From assembly GCF_014639235.1 (NCBI RefSeq), contig NZ_BMFU01000003.1, forward strand, positions 186,001-250,000: 64,000 nt of DNA, in the 5' to 3' direction. This document shows, one piece after another, positions 53,375 to 61,794 of this stretch. The number at the start of each line of letters is the position of its first letter. The stretch's first letter is position 1. The position numbers were made by a program, and so were the translations under genes. The stretch is from Paenibacillus silvae (lineage in GTDB: Bacteria; Bacillota; Bacilli; Paenibacillales; Paenibacillaceae). The notes beneath the pieces were generated by a model. It did no database searches and was not told where the DNA came from. It worked only from the letters and a program-made list of their open reading frames with translations.

Positions 53375-53788
53375 TCAAAGTTGTAGCTCTTGGTCCTGAT
53401 ACACTTTCCTCGTTATCATGTTTGTATATTTTAATCTCGTGATTTCGATCAGTTCATTTGGCTGCATCATATTCAGGATATGACTATCTTTTATTAATAT
53501 TTTACGATGACCTCGCCCCAGCCCTTTAACGATAATAATATTTCTATCCTTCTTCACATCTACGATTTGTCCAATGGTTACGAATTGCTCTTGGTTCTTG
53601 AGATCAAGGTAGGTTAGCAGTCCAAGTATACAAAATATAATAAAACCAGAAATGGATAATGCAGCTGCCCATGCAGGGGGATGATTCACGAAGTAGTTTT
53701 TGACAATGAATTGCACGCCAATGATAAAAATAAATATTATGATGAAGCCAAATTGCATTTTCAATTTCTTTTCAGCTCTTTCGCTCAT
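53375..53788 (-). CDS. two-helix membrane protein with C-terminal strand domain
   Basis: 137 residues: helices at about 11-29 and 38-60 after a basic start (SERAEKKLKMQ), then a cytosolic strand-rich tail (QFVTIGQIVDVKKDRNIIIVKGLGRGHRK). Function unknown. Its ribosome site (AGAGGGGTAGAG) lies in the last codons of the degenerate gene just upstream, suggesting an old operon. Confidence 0.65.
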   Translation of the reverse strand: MSERAEKKLKMQFGFIIIFIFIIGVQFIVKNYFVNHPPAWAAALSISGFIIFCILGLLTYLDLKNQEQFVTIGQIVDVKKDRNIIIVKGLGRGHRKILIKDSHILNMMQPNELIEITRLKYTNMITRKVYQDQELQL

Positions 53789-53793
53789 AGGCT

Positions 53794-53999
53794 CTACCCC
53801 TCTATACCTTTTGCTCCATATCCGTTCAACATCCCGCTCTTCATTAATGGATCTTTGCGGAGATGAATCACAAAGTCTGGATTTGAAGTATGATACACAA
53901 CGTTACCAGGCTCTACTCGAAAAAACTCTTTATTCGCATCTTGTTCGGATACGGTACGAATTGGTCAGGGAACAGTTCTCTCACTTTATGCCATTTCAT
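53794..53999 (-). pseudogene. frameshifted relative of the 32127-32369 small protein
   Basis: ATG at 53999 opens MKWHKVRELFPDQFV..., clearly related to MKWHEVQQIFPNQFV of the 80-residue protein at 32127. The frame stops at 53913 (after RIKSFFE). In another frame the sequence continues as VEPGNVVYHTSNPDFVIHLRKD to a stop at 53794, matching the VYHTS end of the relative. A base change in or near a run of six T broke it. Confidence 0.75.
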
Positions 54000-54030
54000 G
54001 CGCTAAACCTTCTGTTATTTGTATTTTTAA

Positions 54031-54055
54031 AACTTTCTATCATTTTAACATATAC
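54031..54055. repeat. 25-bp direct repeat, left copy
   Basis: AACTTTCTATCATTTTAACA plus TATAC is identical to 55919-55943, 1888 bp away in the same orientation, enclosing the bacteriocin-like pair. On the minus strand it includes TATGTTAAAAT, an extended -10 promoter pattern. Confidence 0.88.
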
Positions 54056-54165
54056 ATTCGAGAGAAAGATGTAGGCGATACATCTTCACTTAATTTATAC
54101 ACCAAATTAGCTTAGAAGGTGGTCGGACTTTTTTTAAAAACAACTCATGGTGTAAAGATAATCAT

Positions 54166-54194
54166 TTGCCTTAAATGATATTATGTATTATATT
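54166..54194 (+). promoter_or_regulatory. promoter of the bacteriocin-like gene
   Basis: TTGCCT (54166-54171) and TATATT (54189-54194) are 17 bp apart. AAGGGAGTG and ATG follow at 54251. A palindrome AAAACGTTTT lies between promoter and start. Confidence 0.6.
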
Positions 54195-54250
54195 AGGAAA
54201 TTATTGGTTAGAAAACGTTTTAAAAGTATATTAATTAAGGGAGTGTTTGT

Positions 54251-55084
54251 ATGAAAAAATTATTTACGTCATTGTTGTCTTGCCTGCTAATTGTTGGTAT
54301 TTTAAGTGTTCAAGTAGCAGGGGCTAGTGGATTTAGCACCACTACTAGTTCTACTAATGAATCCGGTACATACGTTATCCCTACTGAGGATGGCAGTACA
54401 TTGGAAGTTTCAATTGAAGAAACAGACAAAGAATACATTGTAACTTCTTATGTAAATGGCGAAAAAGAATCTCAAACAATTAAAAACAAAGAAACAAGAG
54501 ATATGAAGACAATTGATAATGATGGGAAAGTAGAATATGCTAATGAGAGTGACTATATTGAAAAAGTTGCTCCAGATCCGATAATTAGCAACAAAGAATC
54601 TTTTACTACTAGTGCTGCTAGTAATTGGACGTTTGTAGATTCAGCATACAACTCTAATCCAAATGTGAAGCAATGGGGTTATTTATATAAACAAGAAAAA
54701 ATCACTTTTGGAGAAACTTATAATCTTAATTATGATAAAGGGACTAAAGTTTCAATCATCGTAGGCGTCATTGTCGGCCTGGTCACAGTCGGCTCAGGTG
54801 GTATAATTGTAGCTATTCTCGTAGCGTTGGGCACAACTATTGTTGCTGATAAGATCACCAAAGCTATTACTGGTCAAGTTTATGGAAGATTTGCTGCACA
54901 AGACTTGGAAGTAAGATCTAACGGGAAGATTGGCCTTCGCAGTAAGCGAACGATCGTAGATGCTAAAGTGATTAATACAAAGAACGGAAAAGTTGAATGG
55001 GTACCAATTAGAGTTGAAGGCGAAGGAAGAAGTAATACTGATCTTTGCATAATCGGAGCATACAATGCTTGGCTTCTTAACTAA
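54251..55084 (+). CDS. secreted protein with hydrophobic Gly-rich segment, bacteriocin-like
   Basis: 277 residues: signal peptide 1-26 (cleavage likely after VAGA), an acidic strand-rich region (about 27-120), then a glycine-rich hydrophobic run (about 175-205: SIIVGVIVGLVTVGSGGIIV) flanked by polar strands, and a C-terminal domain ending IIGAYNAWLLN. The profile, a secreted protein with a membrane-inserting hairpin and a small membrane protein encoded next, resembles large bacteriocins such as the geobacillin 26 type; that match is from memory and unproved. Low GC. Confidence 0.6.
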   Translation: MKKLFTSLLSCLLIVGILSVQVAGASGFSTTTSSTNESGTYVIPTEDGSTLEVSIEETDKEYIVTSYVNGEKESQTIKNKETRDMKTIDNDGKVEYANESDYIEKVAPDPIISNKESFTTSAASNWTFVDSAYNSNPNVKQWGYLYKQEKITFGETYNLNYDKGTKVSIIVGVIVGLVTVGSGGIIVAILVALGTTIVADKITKAITGQVYGRFAAQDLEVRSNGKIGLRSKRTIVDAKVINTKNGKVEWVPIRVEGEGRSNTDLCIIGAYNAWLLN

Positions 55085-55173
55085 GGATATGTCGAAACAA
55101 TCCACAAAATAAATATTTAAGATAAGTTGATGTCATTAATGTTGGCTTCAACTACTTATTCAAAGGAGATATG

Positions 55174-55614
55174 ATGTATAGAAGACTAATAATTATTGCT
55201 TGTCTGATAGAAGTGGCTTTTTTAATTTTTTTACAATATCGATACAATAATATTTTAGATCTTTTTCCTTTCATTGGAGTGTTAGTTTTTTTCATGGTGC
55301 TGAGTTATTTCTTAAAAGTTCAACTAAGTAAAAAACGTAAAGAAATAGTGTTTTTTTTACAAACACTCTTTTTAATATTTATTCCAATTTATACGATAAC
55401 CACACTTCCTCAATACACGTATGAAAGTGCGGTAGATAAGGTCACTCAGAATCTAGAAGAGCCTTATGTGGTTAATAAACAGAAGAATACGTTAATTGAA
55501 GATGAATCTAATGAAATTAAAAAAGGTTATATGTTCTCAGTGGAAAAAAATTCAGAAGTAAATTCATACGTTTTTGATCCATGGACTGGTAATTATCATG
55601 AAGTACAAAAATAA
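55174..55614 (+). CDS. membrane protein, possible immunity partner
   Basis: About 146 residues; three helices (about 4-20, 27-46 and 58-77), then an outside tail of about 65 residues (VDKVTQNLEEPYVVNKQ). I favour the ATG at 55174, five bases after AGGAG; the one at 55171 is too close. It follows the bacteriocin-like gene by 89 bp and is ended by a strong terminator. Immunity is inferred from position only. Confidence 0.62.
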   Translation: MYRRLIIIACLIEVAFLIFLQYRYNNILDLFPFIGVLVFFMVLSYFLKVQLSKKRKEIVFFLQTLFLIFIPIYTITTLPQYTYESAVDKVTQNLEEPYVVNKQKNTLIEDESNEIKKGYMFSVEKNSEVNSYVFDPWTGNYHEVQK

Positions 55615-55710
55615 GATAAGCTGAGCTACTCGGTTAAATTGATGTAGATTCTGCTATCATGTTAAAATTGTTGTTTTAACTCTTTAAGAATGAGCATGAA
55701 ACTCACTTTT

Positions 55711-55738
55711 AAGAATCGGTTCGCCGATTCTTTTTTTC
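55711..55738 (+). terminator. UUCG-loop terminator
   Basis: AAGAATCGG-TTCG-CCGATTCTT followed by T: a perfect 9-bp stem with a very stable tetraloop, ending the bacteriocin-like pair. Confidence 0.92.
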
Positions 55739-55918
55739 TTGCAGATTCTTAGCCTTCCTATCATGCATACCTGCAAATACAAGACCGCGCAACATGAATA
55801 TGATGTTAAGAGATATTCCTTCGAATAATTAGGAAACTTAATCTCTCTAATCCATGCATCCATTGGGCTTTGAATACTGAATATACGCAGTATTACCTCC
55901 TATTTTTCTTAATGGATC

Positions 55919-55943
55919 AACTTTCTATCATTTTAACATATAC
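55919..55943. repeat. 25-bp direct repeat, right copy
   Basis: Identical to 54031-54055. The surrounding gap 55615-56183 has no supported gene; it holds the UUCG terminator, this repeat and the hairpin repeat at 56018. Confidence 0.88.
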
Positions 55944-56017
55944 CCTTATTTCATATATCATTCCTGTATTCATAACACCCGACCCAGTCCAATGTATCCT
56001 CACTCGAGTATGTAAAA

Positions 56018-56095
56018 TGTACAAAGAAACCGTCTCCTTTGGTATATGGTCGCTTTCGCTTCCATTTACTACGAAACGGTTTCTTTTGTTTTTCC
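56018..56095 (-). repeat. 3'-end hairpin repeat, copy 1
   Basis: Arms AAAGAAACCGT and ACGGTTTCTTT pair perfectly over 11 bp around about 42 nt. The whole stretch (TGTACAAA...CGTCTCCTTTG...TTTTGTTTT) resembles 61641-61716. On the minus strand it follows the permease stop by 90 bp and may act as a terminator or mRNA 3'-end structure. Confidence 0.7.
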
Positions 56096-56183
56096 CTCAT
56101 GAAAAGCTGCCTCTCAAGTCTAGGTCCGACCTAACACGCCTTGGGTCCCGCATCGCTGGAGCTTTATTCATACCCATGATTGT

Positions 56184-57020
56184 TCAACCTTTTATACCGC
56201 TAAATGTAATGCCGCTAATAAATGTCTTTTGAAGAAAAAAGAACAAAACAATAATAGGTAATGTCATCAAGGTGGATACGGCCATTAATAGACCCCATTC
56301 GGAACCCTTTTGACTCTGGAATTGCTGCAATCCGAGCGAAACCGTGTAGGATGGTTCATTGGTTAAATAGAGCAAGGGGCCCATGAAATCAGTCCAGCTC
56401 CCCATAAATTGAAACAATGCCACGGCTAATACGGCAGATTTGGCTAGTGGAAACATGATCTGTAAATATATGCGGAACTCACTAGCACCGTCTAAGCGGG
56501 CCGCTTCGCGCAGAGCATCAGGCAATCCCATGAAAAACTGCCGCAATAGAAAAATGTAAATGGGCACTCCAAAAAATTGGGGTACAATCAGTGGAAGAGC
56601 TGTTCCTACCCAACCTAATTTAGTAAATAACAAGAAAAGCGGAATCATCGTCACCTGTCCGGGAATCATCATCACAGCAAGGGTTACAAAGAAAAGTAAA
56701 CCTCTCCCGCGGTACTCTAACTTGGCAAAACTATATGCAACCAAGGGACAGGATATGATCACACCAAGCGTACTCGCAATGGTTATAATCGCCGTGTTTT
56801 TCAGATACGTCCAAAAAGGGATATACTCCACGGCACGGGAATAATTACTCCACAGAATGGGTTGCGGAATCCACTCGGGCGGGAATGTAAAGATTTGTGT
56901 GAGTGGTTTAAGAGAAGTCGAAAGTAGCCAAATGAACGGAGTAATGAAAAATGCAGAAGCAACAATAAGACATAAATAAGCTAACGCACGATTGATTCTT
57001 TTGATCGCGATAGGATTCAT
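56184..57020 (-). CDS. carbohydrate ABC transporter permease (MalG type)
   Basis: A 278-residue permease with six helices; EAA loop REAARLDGASEFRIYLQIMFP (about 176-196). The end KTFISGITFSGIKG is typical of MalG/UgpE-type proteins. AAGGAGGGG precedes the ATG. It is last in the operon 58043-57037-56184 (binding protein, then two permeases). Confidence 0.93.
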   Translation of the reverse strand: MNPIAIKRINRALAYLCLIVASAFFITPFIWLLSTSLKPLTQIFTFPPEWIPQPILWSNYSRAVEYIPFWTYLKNTAIITIASTLGVIISCPLVAYSFAKLEYRGRGLLFFVTLAVMMIPGQVTMIPLFLLFTKLGWVGTALPLIVPQFFGVPIYIFLLRQFFMGLPDALREAARLDGASEFRIYLQIMFPLAKSAVLAVALFQFMGSWTDFMGPLLYLTNEPSYTVSLGLQQFQSQKGSEWGLLMAVSTLMTLPIIVLFFFLQKTFISGITFSGIKG

Positions 57021-57036
57021 CCCTTACTTCCCCTCC

Positions 57037-57972
57037 TTATTTCCCTTGATAATGAACCCAGCGTTTAGACGTAATAAAAATAATTCCGGTTAATGCCATA
57101 ACGATAATAAATAGAATCCAGGCCATGGCGGAGGCATAACCCATTTTGAAATACCTGAATCCGTTCTCGTATAAATACATGACGTAAAAAGTCATGGAAT
57201 TCGCAGGAGTACCTTGCCCTTTGGTCAACGTATAGGGAAGAGTAAACTGTTGGAATGCACCGATCATCCCCATGACAAGGTTGTAGAAAATAACGGGAGT
57301 GAGCAAAGGCAGAGTTACCTTTCTCGTTTTCTGAAACCAGTTAGCTCCATCGATTTGTGCCGCTTCATAATACTCATCAGGGATGTCTCCTAGTCCAGCA
57401 AGGTAGATCACGACCGCTTGTCCAATACCCCAGAGCGACATCAGAATGAGCGAAGGCTTGGACCACGACTCACCACCAAGCCAAGAAGGCCCATCGATAC
57501 CGATATGCGCCAGCATCCCGTTAACCAATCCGAAGTTTGGATGTAACAGCCACATCCATAGAACAGCCAGAGCCACTTGCGGCACGAGCGTAGGTAAGAA
57601 AAAGATCGTTCTGAATACAGCCATACCCTTGACCTTCATATTCAACATCATAGCGAGTGCCACACCGAAGAATATACTTAATGGAACAAAAAATACGGTA
57701 AAATAAATCGTGTTGTATATGGATTTCCAAAACAGAGGATCCTGGAACAGATCTCGATAATTATTCATTCCGACAAATTCACCAGGCTGCAGAATGCTGT
57801 AAGTCGTGAAGCTGAAGTAGATGGACATGAGCATCGGAATTGCATAAAAGCACAGCAGCCCTATAGCCCAAGGTGAAGCAAACAGCCACCCAATCACGTT
57901 AGTTCTGTGAAGTGCCCGTTTCCTTGCCGATGGAATTGCGCTTACTTGAACGGAATCGGCTGGTTTCGCCAT
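57037..57972 (-). CDS. sugar ABC transporter permease (MalF/UgpA type)
   Basis: About 311 residues from MAKPADSVQ, placed seven bases after AAGGAG; a reading from 57996 would put that site inside the gene. Six helices; EAA loop YEAAQIDGANWFQKTRKVTLP. Middle gene of the importer operon, 16 bp before the MalG-type gene. Confidence 0.92.
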   Translation of the reverse strand: MAKPADSVQVSAIPSARKRALHRTNVIGWLFASPWAIGLLCFYAIPMLMSIYFSFTTYSILQPGEFVGMNNYRDLFQDPLFWKSIYNTIYFTVFFVPLSIFFGVALAMMLNMKVKGMAVFRTIFFLPTLVPQVALAVLWMWLLHPNFGLVNGMLAHIGIDGPSWLGGESWSKPSLILMSLWGIGQAVVIYLAGLGDIPDEYYEAAQIDGANWFQKTRKVTLPLLTPVIFYNLVMGMIGAFQQFTLPYTLTKGQGTPANSMTFYVMYLYENGFRYFKMGYASAMAWILFIIVMALTGIIFITSKRWVHYQGK

Positions 57973-58042
57973 GTGCATTCTCCTTCCAATTGTCATTCAT
58001 GAATAGGCAAGGAGAAGATTCGCTCCCTGCCTACCGAGCACC

Positions 58043-59344
58043 CTATTTGTCGTATTTTTCTAAAGCCTTATTAACCGTCTCTGTTACTCGATCCAGGTTC
58101 TCTTTCGGAGTGCCGTTGCCGCGGGTAGCCTTTTCCGTAGCAGAAGCTAACTCATTCCACAACAGCTGTCCTTCAGGAATAACCGGGCGGTTGTGTGAAT
58201 TGGGTAAAATAGTAATAAATTCCTTCATGATCGGATCGTCCTTGTAACCGTATTTGTCGTTAACCGAATCGATAACGGAAATTTGAGAGTCGGCGTTTAA
58301 TAACGTTTGCCCCTCTTCTTTCCCTAAGAATTCGAGGAATTTCCAAGCAGCAGCGACATTCTTGGCCCCTTTAGGAATAATAGCGGAGCCGCCTCCTGAC
58401 CATGTCGTAAAATCCGCTCCCGTTGGAGTCGGTATCGGTGCAACGCCGTAATTTAGATCCGGCTTAAATTTTTCGATTCCCTTAACCGTAAAGTTTCCAC
58501 TGATCTTCATGCTGACTTGACCGGAAATGAAGGGATCCATTTCCTCCGTGCCAGCTGCGCTTGTGAATCCGGCAATGTCCTCGACATTGTATTTTTGGCC
58601 GAAGTCGGTCATCCATTGCAGCGCTTCAACGACTTTTGGATCATTTGCAGTAATTTTTCCGGTGGCAGCGTCCTGGAATTCGCCTCCAAATGCCCATCCC
58701 CAAGTATACAGCCAGCCTTGCGAATACCATGGGATGAACCCGATCCGTTTGAAACGTTTACCTTCCTTGATGGTTAACTTATCGGCGGCCGCTTCAAGCT
58801 CGGCGATCGTTTGTGGTGGTTTGTTAGGATCCAGCCCTACTTCTTTGAAATGATCCTTATTGTAAAATAGCAGGCGAGAGTCCGTATCCATCGGCATGGC
58901 ATATAGCTTTCCTTGATAACTGGATTCCTCCCAAGCGAATGGATAATACATTTCCTTACGAATTCCGGATTCTGCTGCCATCGAGGATAAGTCAGTCAGC
59001 GAACCCTGCGCAGCCCAAGTACCGACCTTAAATCGGTCGAAAAGTGCAACGTCAGGCGGATTGCCGCCTGCGACCGCAGTCAGCAGCTTCTGATCGGATC
59101 CCTCGCTGGATTCCGTATAAACCAAATTCATTTTGATGGTAGGGTTTTTCTCCTCGAATGCCTTCACGACTTTATTCATATTATCTAAATCAATGGAGGT
59201 AAGACCATGCCACATCGTAACCGTTGTATTCCCCTCTCCGGCCGGATCGCCGGAGCCTGCCTTCGTTGAGCAAGCAGTTAGAAGTAGTAACATAGCCAGA
59301 AAGTAAACAAGAATTGGAAATGCGATTTTTTTGGATCTCCTCAT
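58043..59344 (-). CDS. sugar-binding lipoprotein of ABC importer (UgpB/MalE type)
   Basis: A 433-residue lipoprotein; lipobox LLLTACSTK (Cys about 25). Mature features TTVTMWHGLTSIDLDNMNKVV, TAVAGGNPPDVALFD and MKISGNFTVKGIEKF fit family 1 solute-binding proteins. It captures an unknown sugar outside the membrane. AAGGGGG precedes the ATG. Upstream lie a cre site and an operator shared with the regulator gene. No ATPase in the cluster; a shared MsmX-type one is expected. Confidence 0.93.
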   Translation of the reverse strand: MRRSKKIAFPILVYFLAMLLLLTACSTKAGSGDPAGEGNTTVTMWHGLTSIDLDNMNKVVKAFEEKNPTIKMNLVYTESSEGSDQKLLTAVAGGNPPDVALFDRFKVGTWAAQGSLTDLSSMAAESGIRKEMYYPFAWEESSYQGKLYAMPMDTDSRLLFYNKDHFKEVGLDPNKPPQTIAELEAAADKLTIKEGKRFKRIGFIPWYSQGWLYTWGWAFGGEFQDAATGKITANDPKVVEALQWMTDFGQKYNVEDIAGFTSAAGTEEMDPFISGQVSMKISGNFTVKGIEKFKPDLNYGVAPIPTPTGADFTTWSGGGSAIIPKGAKNVAAAWKFLEFLGKEEGQTLLNADSQISVIDSVNDKYGYKDDPIMKEFITILPNSHNRPVIPEGQLLWNELASATEKATRGNGTPKENLDRVTETVNKALEKYDK

Positions 59345-59428
59345 TCAAAGTCCCCCTTAAGTTAAATGAATTCGTTTAACTTGAATTCCTATAGCATCCA
59401 CTTTCTTTTCTGATCCATCCACAATTTA

Positions 59429-59442
59429 TGTAAGCGCTAACA
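59429..59442 (-). promoter_or_regulatory. cre site (CcpA)
   Basis: TGTAAGCGCTAACA fits the cre consensus TGWAANCGNTNWCA at every position, 85 bp upstream of the sugar-binding gene. CcpA with HPr-Ser-P should repress the importer when preferred sugars are present. Confidence 0.88.
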
Positions 59443-59523
59443 AGATTGGTGATATGAATGATTTGAAATCAGAAAATGATGAACGAAGTGAATTGGTTAT
59501 AAGAATCCTACTAGTTACACTAG

Positions 59524-59538
59524 ATATACTAAGTATAT
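59524..59538 (-). promoter_or_regulatory. operator of the GntR/LacI-type regulator, importer side
   Basis: ATATACTAAGTATAT is a perfect 15-bp palindrome around one base, found again at 61051-61065 before the regulator gene. Two identical sites at the two promoters point to the regulator encoded between them. The rest of 59345-59899 has no gene. Confidence 0.8.
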
Positions 59539-59810
59539 TAATATGACATTACAAATCCTGTCAATTGCAATATTACGACATGAATATGTATGACCTATGA
59601 CTATAATTAGATATGTGAATCGATGTTTCGAGGTTCGTTAATCTTCTGTCTCCCACCCCATTCCCTGATGTGATGTGAAACATGCTTTACCATAAGAAAA
59701 ACGGCTATCGACATACTTCACAGAAGACAGACGACATTTAGAAGAAGTTTTTCCTGCGATATCAGGTCCGGAAGGTCCAAGCTTTGAAGTTGTTCATATC
59801 TCTGGATATC

Positions 59811-59849
59811 AAAAAAGTGCCGAAAAGCCCCTGGCGGGCTTTTCGACAC
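59811..59849 (-). terminator. Rho-independent terminator of the regulator gene
   Basis: On the minus strand GTGTCGAAAAGCCC-GCCAG-GGGCTTTTCGGCAC, one mismatch in 14 bp, followed by TTTTTT. Confidence 0.92.
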
Positions 59850-59899
59850 ATTGAAAAATATCCTTGATTTTGTTGAGCTGCACTGAGCTTGTATTCACC

Positions 59900-61024
59900 C
59901 TATGTGTTATTTTTCACGACCATACGATGTTCAATAATGTTCAGCTCGGGAACGGCTGCTCCATCCAGCTGAGAGATTAACATATCCACTGCCAATTCAC
60001 CCATCCGCTTCTCATCCTGCTTAATATGAGTGAAGATGGGTTGCCCCAAGTAATCATTCAGGGAGTCGAAACAAACAATCTCGAATTCCTCCTGAGATTT
60101 CCCCATCGAGTGGATGACTTGAGCCAGCATGGTAGCGATTAGAAATTCCGACGCGACAAATGCCTTTACATCAGGGTGTTGTTTCAAAAAATGCTTTATT
60201 GTTTCCTTATCGCTTTCAATCGCGGTTCCATTTATGTTTATAGGAAGGGTGCCCTTCAGGTTTGTCAATACATAATCTTTGTTCAAATTCATCCCTTCCT
60301 GGGTGAAGGCAAACGTATATCCGAGCAGCCTTTCCTCCAATGTTGAAGTGTTCTCTTCCGGCGGAGATAAAAAGGCAATTTTTTTATGGCCTTTGCTAAT
60401 CAGATGTCGCGTAAGATCCATGGCTGCTTTCTTATTGTCTGTGTATACCGAACAAACCGGAATTCCTTTTAGATATCTATCGGCCAAAACAATCGGAAAC
60501 CGATCTAATACAAGCCGAAGCAGTTCCGAATTATAGTGTTGACCATGAATGGGGGTCACGATTAATCCCTTGATGCCTAAACCCATAAATAAGTCGATCG
60601 CACGTTTTTCCTCATCCCGATCCCCGCAAGTTCGCTTGATAATGAGTTGATAATTGTGCTCGGCGCTCCGCTTTTCCATCGATCTAAGAAGCCGCAGGCC
60701 AAACTCGTCAGAAAAATCCGGTATAATAAAACCGATCAACTGCTTATCATCCTCAGGGACCAAGGACGGTTTTACCTCTGAATAGTGCTTCGGTTCTTGT
60801 TCTCCAATTATACTATCGGCCACAAATGAACCTTTTCCCTGTATTCGTTTGATCACCCCGGAATCGGCCAATTTCTCCAGAGCCTTTTTAGATGTAATGC
60901 GACTAACGCCAAATTGTTCAGCCAACTCTTTTTCAGAAGAGACTCGGTCTCCTTCTTTTAATCGACCTTCTTTGATCTCTTGTACAATATAGACATATAT
61001 CTGCTCATATAAATGTAATTCCAC
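59900..61024 (-). CDS. GntR/LacI-type transcriptional regulator (AraR-like architecture)
   Basis: 374 residues: a GntR winged helix at 1-70 (LAEQFGVSRITSKKALEKLADSGVIKRIQGKGSFV) joined to a LacI/GalR-type sugar-binding domain (about 95-372: IGFIIPDFSDEFGLRLL, HLISKGHKKIAFLSPP, IKQDEKRMGELAVDML). This is the AraR layout. It should repress the importer and itself until its sugar binds. GTG start. The shared palindrome lies 27 bp upstream. Confidence 0.92.
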   Translation of the reverse strand: MELHLYEQIYVYIVQEIKEGRLKEGDRVSSEKELAEQFGVSRITSKKALEKLADSGVIKRIQGKGSFVADSIIGEQEPKHYSEVKPSLVPEDDKQLIGFIIPDFSDEFGLRLLRSMEKRSAEHNYQLIIKRTCGDRDEEKRAIDLFMGLGIKGLIVTPIHGQHYNSELLRLVLDRFPIVLADRYLKGIPVCSVYTDNKKAAMDLTRHLISKGHKKIAFLSPPEENTSTLEERLLGYTFAFTQEGMNLNKDYVLTNLKGTLPININGTAIESDKETIKHFLKQHPDVKAFVASEFLIATMLAQVIHSMGKSQEEFEIVCFDSLNDYLGQPIFTHIKQDEKRMGELAVDMLISQLDGAAVPELNIIEHRMVVKNNT

Positions 61025-61640
61025 AAGACCACCCTGACATCATAATATTAATATACTAAGTATATTACACAAGAAGTCATTCGCAAAGTTAATCAGATTA
61101 CCGCCGAACTTCTGTGGGCATGCAACATCTTAGTGGATGCTATGGTGTCCATGAAATGTTTAAGAGATCCGAACGAGCTGACATTGAGGCAAGGCTGATC
61201 TACGAGCGAGGATAATGCGTCCATATGAAGGCATGACTTGGACAGGATCATCAGGCTGAATGTGTTGGAATTGTTCCAAACTCCTCGCACAAGCTGTGGG
61301 CAATCTGCAAGTAACCCACATTCCTATTCAACTGAATGGAGATAATTTCTCCGAACTTTCGTGTATCACGTTAAAAATTAACAGTTCAATGTAATATAAT
61401 TGTTGTTTTTCATAAAATTTACCTTCATCGATTTCGTATAGTGAAATTTGTATGTAATGCATATACATCAAACAATCTCGATTTTAAATAATCTTTAGCA
61501 TTGCATTACATAGCGTGAATAAGGCCTACTCTGCCTCATTCACGTTTAGTTATTGGAGGCGACTATGCGACAAAAAGATATAACACTGCTTTTCTTTTCA
61601 TGGGTTAGGACGTAAAGTTATTGTATCTTACTATTTTGAA
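61025..61640. other. gene-poor stretch beyond the regulator
   Basis: No complete gene is seen. Both strands have only fragmentary frames; a plus-strand trace around 61280-61400 (NLQVTHIPIQLNGDNFSELS) reads like protein but is cut by stops, so a decayed gene is possible. 61400-61560 is AT-rich. Confidence 0.4.
61051..61065 (-). promoter_or_regulatory. operator of the GntR/LacI-type regulator, own promoter
   Basis: Second copy of ATATACTAAGTATAT, with the same ATTAATAT on one side. It suggests negative autoregulation. Confidence 0.8.
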
Positions 61641-61716
61641 TGTACAAAAAACGTCTCCTTTGATATGTGTCTGCCAAACACTTCCGCTTTATTAAGGAAC
61701 GGTCTCTTTTCGTTTT
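61641..61716 (-). repeat. 3'-end hairpin repeat, copy 2
   Basis: Resembles 56018-56095 (TGTACAAAAAACGTCTCCTTTG and ACGGTCTCTTTTCG) but its stem is weaker. On the minus strand it lies 80 bp after the Btr-like gene, the same relation to a gene end as copy 1. Confidence 0.62.
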
Positions 61717-61794
61717 ATCATTTTAAATAATGGAGCAATGCCTAATCGTTTACGACTTATGGGACAGCCCCCACGAGTTAGACGTTTCTTATCA

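Noticed and set aside
55870..56232. Plus-strand 120-codon frame
   Set aside because: It crosses the 25-bp repeat and the 3' hairpin repeat and runs antisense into the permease gene; no ribosome site.
61093..61290. Minus-strand 65-codon frame
   Set aside because: No ribosome site and no family; lies in a stretch with only broken frames.
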